Below the pieces are notes generated by a model, which saw nothing but the letters and a program-made list of their open reading frames with translations, was not told where the DNA came from and made no database searches. Position numbers and translations under genes: made by a program. From contig JADJAD010000017.1 in NCBI GenBank assembly GCA_016704465.1, positions 1 through 64,000 of the forward strand: a stretch of 64,000 nucleotides of DNA, read 5' to 3'. This stretch comes from Gemmatimonadota bacterium (GTDB lineage: Bacteria; Gemmatimonadota; Gemmatimonadetes; Gemmatimonadales; Gemmatimonadaceae). Shown here piece after piece: positions 1 through 9,275 of this stretch (positions within the stretch are counted from its first letter, which is position 1; every line of letters starts with the position of its first letter).

Positions 1-1513
1 CGGTGAAGTGTTGGTTGGGGGTGATGGCGTGGAGCGGAACGCGCTCGCCGACTTCCGCGGAGGGCAGCGCCTGCTCGTCCTCGAGCGCCTTGCCATCGCC
101 TTCCTCGCGCGTCTCGCGATACAGCGCGAGGAAGCCGGGGAACTTGATCACGCTCCCGGTGGCCCTGAAGAGGAAGTGCCGCACCGCCCCGCTCACCGGC
201 GTGTCACCTTCAACGTTGAAGTCGATGGTGGTCGTGTCGAAGACGGCGGGTGCCATCTGCGAGGCCATGAAGCGCTGCCAGATGAGCTGGTACAGCTTGA
301 ACTGGTCGTCCTTGAGGAACTTGCGCACCTGGTCGGGATGACGCGCCGGGTCGGTGGGACGCACGCTCTCGTGCGCGTCCTGCGTGTTGGCCGACTGCGC
401 GGCCTGCGCCTTGCCGCCGCTCGATCCGTACAGCTGGGGCGAGGGGGCGAGGTACGCCTTGCCGTATTCCCGCTCCAGCAACTCGCGGGCGTGCACGGCG
501 GCGCTCTCGGCGACGCGCGTGCTGTCGGTGCGCATGTACGAGATCAGGCCGACCGCCCCCTCTTCCTTGCTGAGCTCGATCCCTTCGTACAGGTCCTGCG
601 CCAGGCGCATCGTGCGCTTGGAGCCGAAGCCGAGCTTCTTCGCGGCCTCCTGCTGCAGCGTCGAGGTGATGAACGGCGCCGCCGGGTTCTTGCGGCGCTC
701 GCGCCGCTTCACGTCGGTGACGGGGAACACGCCTAACGCGCCCGTGGCGCCGCCCGTGAGGCCGGCGGCCAGGCGCGCGGCGCTGCGGGTGACCTCGTCC
801 ACGATCCCGTTCGCCATGGTGGCGTCCGGGATCTCGATCTTCCGGGTATCGATGGAGTGCAGCTTGGCGTTGAATGCCTGTCCGCCCTTCTGCAAGTTGG
901 CGACGACCGACCAGTACTCCTGCGCACGGAACGCGCGGATCTCCCGCTCGCGCTCCACGATCATGCGCAGCGCCACGGTCTGCACGCGTCCGGCGGAGAG
1001 TCCCTTCTTCACGGTCTTCCAGAGCAGCGGCGACGCCTTGTAGCCGACGAGGCGATCGAGGATGCGCCGGGCCTGCTGGGCATCGACGAGCTTCTGGTCG
1101 ATCTCACGCGGGCGGTCGATCGCGGCACGCACCGCCTCCTTCGTGATCTCGTGGAAGAGGATGCGGCGAATGGGCGCCCCCCCCTTCCGACGGATCTGGC
1201 CCGCCACGTGCCAGCCGATGGCCTCGCCCTCGCGATCAGGGTCGGTGGCGATGAAGACTTCGGTGGATTCGCGCGCCGCCGCCTTGAGGTCGGCGAGTGT
1301 CTTCTCCTTGCCGGCGATCGTGACGTACTCGGGCTCGAAGCCGTTGTCCACGTCGATGCCGAGCTTCTTTTCCGGGAGGTCGCGCACGTGGCCAACGGTG
1401 GCTCGCACGCGGTAGCCGCGGCCGAGGTACTTGCCAATCGTCTTGGCCTTGGCCGGGGACTCGACGATGACGAGCGCCGATGTCCCGGGCTGGATCTCCT
1501 CCTCCGGGTTCGG
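1..1513 (-). CDS. topA: DNA topoisomerase I (TopA), C-terminus beyond window
   Basis: Type IA topoisomerase, which relaxes negative supercoils by single-strand passage. The Toprim domain begins almost at once with IVESPAKAKTI, and the acidic metal triad appears as ATDPDREGEAI. The nucleophilic Tyr lies in SYMRTDSTR. About 504 codons are present, and the C-terminal zinc-finger part lies outside the window. No ATG, GTG or TTG occurs between the TAG at 1514-1516 and the Toprim motif, so the frame has no ordinary start of its own. It continues in frame from the Lys-rich reading frame upstream. Gene order aroK-smg-topA resembles the common smg-topA neighbourhood. Identity is secure; the state of the start is not. 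Confidence 0.93.
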
Positions 1514-1738
1514 CTACGGCGCGTTGCGTGTCGAGGGCGCCTTCACTCGCCCCTTGGCGGTCTTGGAGACCTTCTTCTTGGCCGCGCCGCTGCTGCCCGC
1601 GCTACCGGCGGCGGACTTGGACGCCGGACGGCGCGCCGACTTCTTCTTGGCGGCCGGGCGCGCTGCGCTGCCGCGACCGGCTACACGTCGCGTCGTGGGG
1701 GCGTCCTGTTCGTCGTCAGGCTTCTTCTTGGCTGGCAT
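1514..1738 (-). CDS. Lys/Ala-rich leader reading frame, in frame with topA across a TAG
   Basis: A 74-residue frame starts MPAKKKPDDEQ and is made of Lys, Ala, Ser, Arg and Gly with repeated AAKKK-type blocks, like a histone H1 tail or a flexible nucleic-acid-binding linker. It ends at a single TAG, and the next codon continues the TopA frame without a shift. The simplest reading is that this is the natural basic N-terminal extension of TopA, interrupted by a nonsense codon that is real, read through, or a base error. A separate small basic protein is the alternative. There is no good Shine-Dalgarno before the ATG at 1738, and it begins 3 bases after the smg stop, which implies co-transcription. 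Confidence 0.55.
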   Translation of the reverse strand: MPAKKKPDDEQDAPTTRRVAGRGSAARPAAKKKSARRPASKSAAGSAGSSGAAKKKVSKTAKGRVKAPSTRNAP

Positions 1739-1741
1739 ATT

Positions 1742-2170
1742 TCAATGTATGGTCACGTGGTCGGGGGACGGACCGAGGTCATCGTAGCCACCCAACTCCA
1801 TGAGCGATCGAATGTCGTCGAGGGCGATACGCCCATCGACCTGGGACAAGGCGCGCTCGATCACACCCTCGAGTTCTGCGCCGTTCACGAGCCCAGCACT
1901 GGCCATCGAGAGCAGATGTCCCCACGCCTCGGCCGAAAAGCGCCCGCGTTCGTGCGGACCGAGCACACGAAACGGCATGGAGGACTCGGACGCCGCGTCG
2001 CGCTGGCGATGGGACGTCGAAGGATCGGCGGCCCAGGCAGAGACTATCTCACCAATTTCGCGCTGGTCGTACCCTTCCGACCACAGGAATGCCTCGACGT
2101 CGGTGACGTCCGAGTCTGCCGGGAATCGCTCCCGGAGCTGCGAGAGCAGGTGCGCCCATCGATCGTCCAT
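1742..2170 (-). CDS. smg: Smg-family protein (DUF494)
   Basis: A 142-residue acidic, helical protein without a signal peptide. The FLWSEGYDQREIGEIVSAW segment and the C-terminal 'RALSQVDGRIALDDIRSLM' pattern match the Smg/DUF494 family. That family is typically encoded beside topA and dprA and its biochemical role is unknown. Here it sits between aroK (3-base gap) and the topA frame, which supports the assignment. The ATG at 2170 directly follows the aroK stop. Confidence 0.8.
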   Translation of the reverse strand: MDDRWAHLLSQLRERFPADSDVTDVEAFLWSEGYDQREIGEIVSAWAADPSTSHRQRDAASESSMPFRVLGPHERGRFSAEAWGHLLSMASAGLVNGAELEGVIERALSQVDGRIALDDIRSLMELGGYDDLGPSPDHVTIH

Positions 2171-2173
2171 GGC

Positions 2174-2737
2174 CTAACCTATCCCCACGCCCCAAGACGA
2201 GGCAAGCGCAGCCGCTTGGGAGACAAGTTCTTGCAATACAACGGCTTCGGTGTCGAGCACGGCGTCTGCAGTGTTGTACGCCCCAGCTCGCTCCCTCTCG
2301 AGCGCGGCCAGAGCGGCGAGCGGATCCTCGCCCGCAAGTAGTGGTCGGGCCTCGACTTCGTTCCCCATCCGGGCCAGGGCAGTCACCGGCGAAACGTGAA
2401 GGTACAGGACGCGCGACGGCGGCCGCAGCAGGGCCACTACGCCCGGCTGGGTGATCCATCCCCCTCCTGGAGCGACGACACGAGGCTCGACGAATCTGAG
2501 CTGTTCCGTCGCCTCGCGTTCGAGCCGGCGGAACGCGTGCTCACCATCTCGCGCGAAGATATCGACCACGGATCTCCCCGACGCTCGCTCGATCTCTGTG
2601 TCGAGATCGACAAACGACAGGCCCAGCGCCCGCGCCAGCAGGGTACCGAGTGTCGACTTGCCAGCGCCCGGGAGACCCACGAGCAGAAGATGCGTGGGTC
2701 GTGCCTCGGCTCGTCGCTCAGTCACGTCTGGCGTCAT
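2174..2737 (-). CDS. aroK: Shikimate kinase
   Basis: A cytoplasmic P-loop kinase of 187 residues that phosphorylates shikimate at the 3-hydroxyl, the fifth step of the shikimate pathway. The Walker A is GLPGAGKST, followed by the shikimate-site VDLDTEIE, and the glycine-rich APGGGWI lies in mid-sequence. The ATG at 2737 was chosen because the upstream extension is low-complexity and lies inside aroC. It overlaps the aroC stop by about 20 bases, so translation is probably coupled. The pair with chorismate synthase makes a small aromatic biosynthesis operon. Confidence 0.92.
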   Translation of the reverse strand: MTPDVTERRAEARPTHLLLVGLPGAGKSTLGTLLARALGLSFVDLDTEIERASGRSVVDIFARDGEHAFRRLEREATEQLRFVEPRVVAPGGGWITQPGVVALLRPPSRVLYLHVSPVTALARMGNEVEARPLLAGEDPLAALAALERERAGAYNTADAVLDTEAVVLQELVSQAAALASSWGVGIG

Positions 2738-3971
2738 CAGGCGCGAGATCACGCCCGTCGGGACGCTGCGCAAGACGGCCGCTCCCCACCCGCATCGCCA
2801 CGCGCGACAGGTATCCGTCCACGTTGCGTCTCGTCTCACCAAGCGAGTCGCCGCCGAACTTCTCCATCCACGCCTGCGCGAGCACGAAGGCCAGCATGGC
2901 CTCGGCGATCACCCCCATCGCCGGCACCGCCGTCACATCCGAGCGCTCGGCCACGGCGACCGCCGCGTCGCCCGACGGGATGTCGACCGTGCCGAGCGGG
3001 CGCATGAGCGTCGCGATCGGCTTCATCGCGACCCGCACGACGAGCGGTTCGCCCGTCGTGATCCCACCTTCCAGTCCTCCCGCGCGGTTGGTCCGGCGCT
3101 GCACGTTTCCGGCGTGCGTCCGCCCAGGAGCGGCGTCCAGTTCGTCGTGGACCTGCGCCCCGGAGCGACGCGCCGCTTCGAAGCCGAGTCCGATCTCCAC
3201 CCCCTTCACCGCTGGGATCGACATGAGCGCCGCGGCGATGCGCCCGTCCAGCTTGCGGTCCCACGAGACGTGCGATCCGAGTCCGACCGGGAGACCGGTC
3301 ACGACTACCTCGCAAATGCCGCCCAGCGTATTCCCCGCCCGCTTGGACTCGTCGATCAGCGCCATCATGCGCACCGCCGCATCGTCGTCGAGCGTGCGCA
3401 GGGGCGACGCGTCGACCGCGGCGTTGAGATCCTCCGGCAGCGACTCGGGCACCTGGGCGTCGATCCCGCCGAGGTGCACGAGGTGACTCCCGACGCGCAC
3501 GCCGAACTCGGCGAGCAGGCGGCGGGCGATGGCCCCGGCGGCGACGCGAGCCGTCGTCTCGCGCGCCGAGGCGCGCTCGAGAATGTCACGGGCGTCGTCG
3601 CGGTCGTACTTGAGGAGCCCAGCCAGGTCGGCGTGACCGGGGCGCGGGCGCGTCACCACCCGCTTGCGCCCGCCATCGGCGTCCTCGGGGCGCGGCGCGG
3701 GATCCATGATCTCCACCCAGTTCTTCCAGTCGCGGTTGCGCACGAGCATGGCGACCGGGCCGCCTAACGTCTCGCCAGCCCGGACCCCCGAGAGGAACTC
3801 GATCTCGTCGCGCTCGATCTGCATACGACGTCCGCGCCCGTATCCCTGCTGGCGACGGGCGAGTTCGGCGTTGACCTGTTCGGCGGCGAGCGGAAGTCCC
3901 GCCGGCAGACCCTCGACGATCGAGACGAGCGCTGGGCCGTGCGATTCTCCCGCGGTGGTGAAGCGAAGCAT
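2718..3971 (-). CDS. aroC: Chorismate synthase
   Basis: Converts EPSP to chorismate using reduced FMN, the last step of the shikimate pathway. The start MLRFTTAGESHGP at 3971 is the family's conserved N-terminus. Further signatures are GRGRRMQIERDEIEFLSG, GETLGGPVAM and RPGHADLAG. The length of 417 residues is slightly above the usual 350-400. It overlaps aroK. A GC-rich hairpin just upstream (3991-4021) probably separates its transcript from the lipoprotein gene. One TTA codon lies in an ACG-TTA-GGC context. Confidence 0.95.
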   Translation of the reverse strand: MLRFTTAGESHGPALVSIVEGLPAGLPLAAEQVNAELARRQQGYGRGRRMQIERDEIEFLSGVRAGETLGGPVAMLVRNRDWKNWVEIMDPAPRPEDADGGRKRVVTRPRPGHADLAGLLKYDRDDARDILERASARETTARVAAGAIARRLLAEFGVRVGSHLVHLGGIDAQVPESLPEDLNAAVDASPLRTLDDDAAVRMMALIDESKRAGNTLGGICEVVVTGLPVGLGSHVSWDRKLDGRIAAALMSIPAVKGVEIGLGFEAARRSGAQVHDELDAAPGRTHAGNVQRRTNRAGGLEGGITTGEPLVVRVAMKPIATLMRPLGTVDIPSGDAAVAVAERSDVTAVPAMGVIAEAMLAFVLAQAWMEKFGGDSLGETRRNVDGYLSRVAMRVGSGRLAQRPDGRDLAPDDARRD

Positions 3972-3990
3972 GGACACCCTGGAAAGGCAC

Positions 3991-4021
3991 GCGAGCCCGG
4001 CCAAGAGGAGGCCGGGCTCGC
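3991..4021 (-). terminator. Hairpin terminator after the large lipoprotein gene
   Basis: A perfect 12-bp GC-rich stem (GCGAGCCCGGCC) with a 7-nt loop lies between the lipoprotein stop at 4082 and the aroC start. Read on the minus strand it is followed by a short CTTT stretch only, so it is an intrinsic-type terminator with a weak U-tract. Confidence 0.6.
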
Positions 4022-4081
4022 GAATGGTACGTGGTGATGCCACCGACGCGCCACCGGGCGCTCACACGAGGCTCACCGAGT

Positions 4082-6529
4082 TCATCGAGGCACGTTGTCG
4101 ATATCTCCCGACCGTACATCTATGATCACGATCCCCTCCCGGGTCAAGCCGAAGAGCTTGACGACTAGCGTCGGGTCGGCAGAGCGCTCGGCCGGGGTCG
4201 GGACCGACGCGCGGAGCGGCCCGTAGAGCGCCTCGCGAATCGGGATGCGGCCGCGCAGACGGTAGCTGTACGAGTCGACGATCTGGATCGACTTGTCGCC
4301 GGACGCCACGAAGACCACGCGCGCGGTCGAATCGGCGGTGTTCTCGTCGACGTTCCGCGGATGGAAGGCGATGCCCGCCCCGGTGTTGAAGGTGGCAAAC
4401 TTCCCCTGTAACCGAAGCGAGGAGTCGGCAAAGAACGTCTCGACACCATGAATGCCGATGTTCGAGCTGTTCTGGTTGATGTCCAGCCCGTAGACCTTGT
4501 CTGACGCGTTGTTCGTCAGGTCGGCGACTTCGATGGGCGCCGAATACTGCGCCGCATTGGCCGGCGTCCCGCTCGGATCGTACACCAGGAGCACGCGACC
4601 GGACCGGTTGGGCGTGTTACCCTCACCGAAGGCCACGCGACGCCGATCGCCACCGACCGCCACGAAGTTCGTGTCGGGGAGGGCGAGCGAGGCGACGCCG
4701 AGGTCCTTGATCGCCTCGAGGTTGCCGTTGATCGGACCGGCGCGCAGCGCGGCGACTGCCGCTTCGACCGTTCCGGAGTTCACGCACACGGCCGTGTCGG
4801 GCGACTGCCCCGGCGTGTGCTCGCAGATCACGATCTTGTCGGGTACGCCGCTCTGCCCCTCGATCACGTCGACGAAGTCGGCGTTGAGGATGACGTAGTG
4901 CCCCTTGGAGAAGGCGCCGTACTGCCAGATCTGACGGGGCTCGGCGCGCGTGTCGAGGAAGTTGTCGATACGCCGCAGCGTCCCGGGCGTGGCCGTTTCG
5001 GTGGGGCGCGTCGAGTAGTAGAGCGCACCGGAGGCCGACTGGGCGATGTACTGCGGCCGATCGGAGTAGTCGATGGGCGGCGGCACCTTGAACTTGAATC
5101 CGCCGCTTTCCTCATCCTTCGTGTAGGTCACATCGTAGACGTATTCGTTCGAGGTCTTCACCCGCCCGAACTCGATGCGATCGACCAGCGACACCTTGGA
5201 GATGTTTGTCCCGGCGGAATTGGCGACGAGCAGCAGCGAGTTCGAGTTGTCGATCATCATTCCCCACGGCTGGGCACCGACCGCGATGGCCGGGAGCCGC
5301 TGCAACGTGGTGGAGTAGCTGAACGCCTCGACCTGGTTCTTGGTCAGGTTGGAGATGAAGACGCGGGTGCGCGCGGTGTCGACCGTGATGTCGGCGCCGA
5401 GGCTCCCCTCTGGGAGGGCGTAGGTCAGGCCGTAGGCGTAGACCGTCGGATCCCGCTTGGCGATCGTGTCGCTGGTGACCGGCACCGAGGCGCCGGTTGG
5501 GACGGCGAAACCGGTGCGCCCGGCGACGTCGGTGGCGTAGGCCGTGACGAACAGCGCCTTGCCGCGCAGGGCGATGGGGGCTGCCCAGGCGTGACGACGG
5601 GTGACCTGCTGCGACGGCGTGAGCAGGGTGTCGGCCGCACGGTAGACGATGCGCCCGGTGTTGTCCTTGGCGATGAAGCCCACGATGCGCACCAGGCCAT
5701 CGCTATCGCGCGCCGAGACATCGATCGAATCCGGCGTCTCGAGCCGCGGCGGAACGGACTGATAGACGATCGGCGGGAGCAGATCCGGGCCCGCTTCCAC
5801 GACACGCACCTGCACCGGCTCCCCGTTGCCACGCAGGGCATCGCGATTCTCGGCGAACGGTGTGACCGTGATGATCGCGCCCGCGGTGACGCCGGCCGGG
5901 ATCTGGAACAGGTAGGTCACCGTGTCGCCCTTGGGGTAGGGCACCGGGAAGAGCGTGGAGTCGGACTTGGAGAACCCGGGGGCGGTGGCGCGATAGCCCA
6001 CCTTGGTGATCCCGGTGGTGTCGACCAGACCGACATCGAAGCTGTAGGTCCCGCCGATGATCACGTTGGGCTGCGGCTGCACGAGTGCGACGCGCGGCAC
6101 GTTGGGATCGAAGGCGATTGCCGACGCTTCACCGGTTGCAGCGTTCCCCGCCCCGTCGGAGACGGAGGTGCGGACGGTGATGCGCTGGCCACCGCGGACG
6201 CCGGCAAGGGCAATACGCAGGGTCTTGGTGAAGGTATTGCTGGCGACGGGGAAGGCGGTGGAGTCGCGACCCACCAGCGCCGTGTCCGCGAAGACGCGGG
6301 TCACGACCCATTGGAGGGCGGCATTGTCCTTCGCATTCACCGCGACCTGCAGCGGGGCTCGCAGCGACACGGAATCGACGCCGCCGGACCCCAGTTTGCT
6401 CTCGATCGCGACGGTCAGCTCGGGGAGGATCTTGTCCGATGTGGTGGACGCGATCTCCGTGCTGCCGCAGCCCGCGGCCACCAGGGCCGCGAGCAGCGCC
6501 GGGGCGACGCGACGAATCTTGGTCTTCAT
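4082..6529 (-). CDS. Large secreted lipoprotein with Ig-like and beta-propeller-like parts
   Basis: 815 residues. The start MKTKIRRVAPALLAALVAAGC gives a type II signal with the lipid Cys at residue 21. The first half has Ig-like segments of 70-90 residues rich in Thr and Val, such as TVRTSVSDGAGNAATG. The second half resembles a seven-bladed or YVTN-type propeller, with phrases such as QPWGMMIDNSNSLLLVANS. No catalytic motif is evident. It lies 19 bases after the pilQ stop on the same strand, so it may be the last gene of the pil operon, and a terminator hairpin follows it. A surface or periplasmic adhesive or structural role is possible but unproven. Confidence 0.6.
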   Translation of the reverse strand: MKTKIRRVAPALLAALVAAGCGSTEIASTTSDKILPELTVAIESKLGSGGVDSVSLRAPLQVAVNAKDNAALQWVVTRVFADTALVGRDSTAFPVASNTFTKTLRIALAGVRGGQRITVRTSVSDGAGNAATGEASAIAFDPNVPRVALVQPQPNVIIGGTYSFDVGLVDTTGITKVGYRATAPGFSKSDSTLFPVPYPKGDTVTYLFQIPAGVTAGAIITVTPFAENRDALRGNGEPVQVRVVEAGPDLLPPIVYQSVPPRLETPDSIDVSARDSDGLVRIVGFIAKDNTGRIVYRAADTLLTPSQQVTRRHAWAAPIALRGKALFVTAYATDVAGRTGFAVPTGASVPVTSDTIAKRDPTVYAYGLTYALPEGSLGADITVDTARTRVFISNLTKNQVEAFSYSTTLQRLPAIAVGAQPWGMMIDNSNSLLLVANSAGTNISKVSLVDRIEFGRVKTSNEYVYDVTYTKDEESGGFKFKVPPPIDYSDRPQYIAQSASGALYYSTRPTETATPGTLRRIDNFLDTRAEPRQIWQYGAFSKGHYVILNADFVDVIEGQSGVPDKIVICEHTPGQSPDTAVCVNSGTVEAAVAALRAGPINGNLEAIKDLGVASLALPDTNFVAVGGDRRRVAFGEGNTPNRSGRVLLVYDPSGTPANAAQYSAPIEVADLTNNASDKVYGLDINQNSSNIGIHGVETFFADSSLRLQGKFATFNTGAGIAFHPRNVDENTADSTARVVFVASGDKSIQIVDSYSYRLRGRIPIREALYGPLRASVPTPAERSADPTLVVKLFGLTREGIVIIDVRSGDIDNVPR

Positions 6530-6548
6530 CGGTTGGGCTCCGGGTGGG

Positions 6549-8670
6549 TTACTTGCCGCTGCCATCGGGTGGGCGGATCGGATCGCCCTCGTCGATGATG
6601 TGCGGCGTCATGAGGATGAGCAGGTCCTTCTTCTCCTCGCGTGACTCGGTCTGCGAGAAGAGGCGCCCGATGAACGGGAGGTCGGACAGGAACGGGATGC
6701 CGGAGCGGTTCTTGGTGATCTGCGTCTGGGTCAGCCCGCCGATGACCGCCGTCTCGCCGTTGTTCACGAGCAGCTGCGTCTTGGCGTTGCGCTTGTTGAT
6801 GATGAAGCCCAGGTCGCCGCCGACGATGTTGAGGTCCGACTGCTCGGCCTCCATCGTCATCCGGATCTGCCGGTTGTTGGTGATGTGCGGCGTGACCGTG
6901 AGGATGATGCCGGTCTCGCGGAACTGGACGTTGGCGCGGACCGGGGCGCCGATCTGGGAGATCGACCCGGCATCGATGACGCGGACCGGCGTTTCCTGCC
7001 CGACGAAGATGCGCGCCTGGCGGTTGTCGAGCGTCACGATGCTCGGCTCGGCCTGGATGTCGGAGAGCGAGGTCTCGCGCAGGGCGTCCAGGAACGACGT
7101 GAGCGAGTACTTGCCTAACGCCGTGGAGAAGATGAGGTTCAGCGCCGAGCCCTGCTTGTACTTGCGTTGGGCGTTGGACACACCGGCGAGCGCATCGCCG
7201 CCGAGTTGCACCTGGGAATCGAAGGTGCCGGGCGTGGACTGCCCCTCCGGAATGCGCGGGAGCAACGTATTGAAGAACGTCCCGCTCGAGCCGAGGTCAT
7301 ACGAGAGGCCGAGCTGCTCGATCTGGCTGCGGGAGACCGAGATGATCTTGGCCTTGAGGGCCACCTGCGGCGTGCGCACGTCGAGTCCCTTGACGTACTG
7401 CAGCAGGTCGGGGAGGCGCGAGGTGACTTCCGTGATGATGAGCGAGTTGGTTCCGCTGTCCGCGCTGATCGTGCCGCGCTGGATGCAGCCACCGGATCCA
7501 CCACCGCCCGGTCCCATGGGCTGGGGCGACGCGCCGATCGGGCATTCCTTGTACAGCAGCCCCTGGACCGTCGGGACGAGTGATGCGGCGGCGACGTAGT
7601 TGATGTTGACCATCTGCGTCGTGACCGGCTCGCTCGACTGCTTCTCGAGGATGTTCTTGTAGCTGTCCACCGTGATGATGCCCGACGTCTCCTCACTGGC
7701 GGCCAGACCCTGCGCCTCGAGGAGGGCCTTGAGGGCGACATCCCACGGCTGGTCCTTGATCTCGGCAGTGATCGTCCCCGCCACGTCACGGCCGACGACG
7801 ATCGTGCGCCCGGAGAAGGTGGCGAAGCCTGCGAGCACGTCGCGAATGTCGGCGTCCGACCAGGTGACGGTAATGCGCGGCTGCTGCGAGGCGGCGCGCC
7901 CCTGCTGCGGTGCGCGATCCAGCTGCAGGCGGACCACGGCCGGCACAACCGGCGGCATGGCGCGCATGGGCGACGGGCCGCGTTCGGCGCGCAGCGCAGC
8001 AGGAACCGCGGTGACCGGGAGCGACTCGTCGTACCCGCGGGTCGGCGACGCGGCCCGGGCAATGATATCGTCCACCGACGTCGCGGAGTCCGTCGAGGCG
8101 GTCGCGGCAGCGCCAACCGGCGACAGCGACGCGACGAGGTCGTCGGCGACGGTGCCCGCGGACACTTCCCGCGTGATCAGGCTGTTGCGTGAGGCGAGTG
8201 CCTCGGCCAGCATCGCGCCGGACGAGTGCCAGGCGGCGAACGCGGCGTCGCCGCGGATCACCACGCGAATCTCGCCGTCGTGGCGCGTCACCGAGTAGGC
8301 ACGGGGCCCTTCGATGTCGAGCACGACGCGGACCACGTCGCTGCGATACTGCGCCGTGCGGATATTGGTGATGCCGCCACGCGCGACCCGATCGTAGCCA
8401 CGGCCGATCGAGCCGAGCCGCGCGCCGGTCAGGTCGAGCACGATGCGGTGCGGTGTCGGGACCGTGAAGTCCTGGATCTCGACCGGGCCGGAGATGGCGA
8501 TGACCACCTCGGCCTGGCCCTCACCCGGCACGAGCGAGAGCGCCGTGACCGCGCTTGCGGCGTCGGCGCGCGCGCGCGGCCGACGTATCGATACGCGCGG
8601 CGCGCGCGGGTGACGCGCTGATGCACAGCACGACAGCCGGCAGCGCAGCCAGCGTCCAGACTCGCCTCAT
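6549..8670 (-). CDS. pilQ: Type IV pilus secretin PilQ (apparent frameshift near the 5' end)
   Basis: Outer-membrane secretin through which the pilus leaves the cell. In order it shows an AMIN-type domain, an STN/N0 domain (ITVTWSDADIRDVLAG), an N1/NolW-like domain, a Gly-rich loop, and the C-terminal secretin barrel ending GIPFLSDLPFIGRLFSQ. The natural start is the ATG at 8670, which overlaps the pilP stop as ATGA and opens a good signal peptide (MRRVWTLAALPAVVL). That frame runs into a stop near 8527, while the mature PilQ frame is open only from a GTG at 8531. The two frames meet in a (GC)6 run at 8566-8578, and one extra GC pair would join them. Confidence 0.88.
8566..8578. repeat. (GC)6 dinucleotide tract at the pilQ frame junction
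   Basis: Six consecutive GC pairs plus a G lie between the signal-peptide frame and the mature PilQ frame. Gain of one unit (2 nt) restores a single reading frame. Such tracts can slip during replication, and they can also be misread in assembly. Confidence 0.7.
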
Positions 8671-9275
8671 TGCTTCCTCTCTTTGTTGGAATCCCCGAGC
8701 GCCAGCGTTTCCTGCCGGCTGTAGCCAAACTCCTCGATTGTGAACACCACGGCGCGCGGCGTGATCGACGCCACCCGCATCCGGCCTAACGACTGTCCGA
8801 CGCGTACGCGGTACTGGTCCTTCGTTCCGAGGTCACGCAGGACGGCGATGGACCCGCGCCCTCCCTCGTCGAACGTCACGCCGACCAGGCGCAAGTCCGA
8901 GACGAGCGGGCGCAACTCGCTCGTGCTCATGAGCGAGATGAACGGGTCGCGTCGGCCGCTGCGATCGTACGCGAAGGTCTCGCGCTCGAACGCGGCGCCC
9001 GTCCCCTTCGGCGCCGGGGCGCTGTTCGAGACGGCGGCCGACCCGCTGGCACTGTCCGTCCCCGTGACGCGCTCGACGTCGCGACGCGTGGCGGCGCCCG
9101 AGGCCTGGACCACGGTGTCCGGCGGCAGCGTCGAGTTGGCCTCGACCTGCGCATTGGTCGCGGCCACCGCGCGTGCGGCCGCCTGCTTCGGTTTCATGAT
9201 GTTGGGCACGGACTGCGCGGACGCCAGCGGGGCGACCGTCAGCAGCAGGCCCAGGGCGAGGGCGTACCGTCTCAT
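8667..9275 (-). CDS. pilP: Type IV pilus lipoprotein-like assembly protein PilP
   Basis: 202 residues with a Sec signal peptide (MRRYALALGLLLTVAPLASA), a low-complexity linker to about residue 90, then a small beta domain containing RRDPFISLM and ending in the GYSRQETLALG strand. PilP links the inner-membrane PilNO complex to the PilQ secretin. There is no lipobox Cys, so it is a periplasmic rather than lipidated form. The start overlaps the pilO stop (ATGA), and its own stop overlaps the expected pilQ ATG. Confidence 0.82.
   Translation of the reverse strand: MRRYALALGLLLTVAPLASAQSVPNIMKPKQAAARAVAATNAQVEANSTLPPDTVVQASGAATRRDVERVTGTDSASGSAAVSNSAPAPKGTGAAFERETFAYDRSGRRDPFISLMSTSELRPLVSDLRLVGVTFDEGGRGSIAVLRDLGTKDQYRVRVGQSLGRMRVASITPRAVVFTIEEFGYSRQETLALGDSNKERKQ

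Noticed and set aside
4817..6598. Long open frame on the plus strand antisense to the lipoprotein gene
   Set aside because: It is Arg/Gly/Asp-rich shadow translation of a GC-rich gene; the opposite strand encodes a signal peptide and folded domains.
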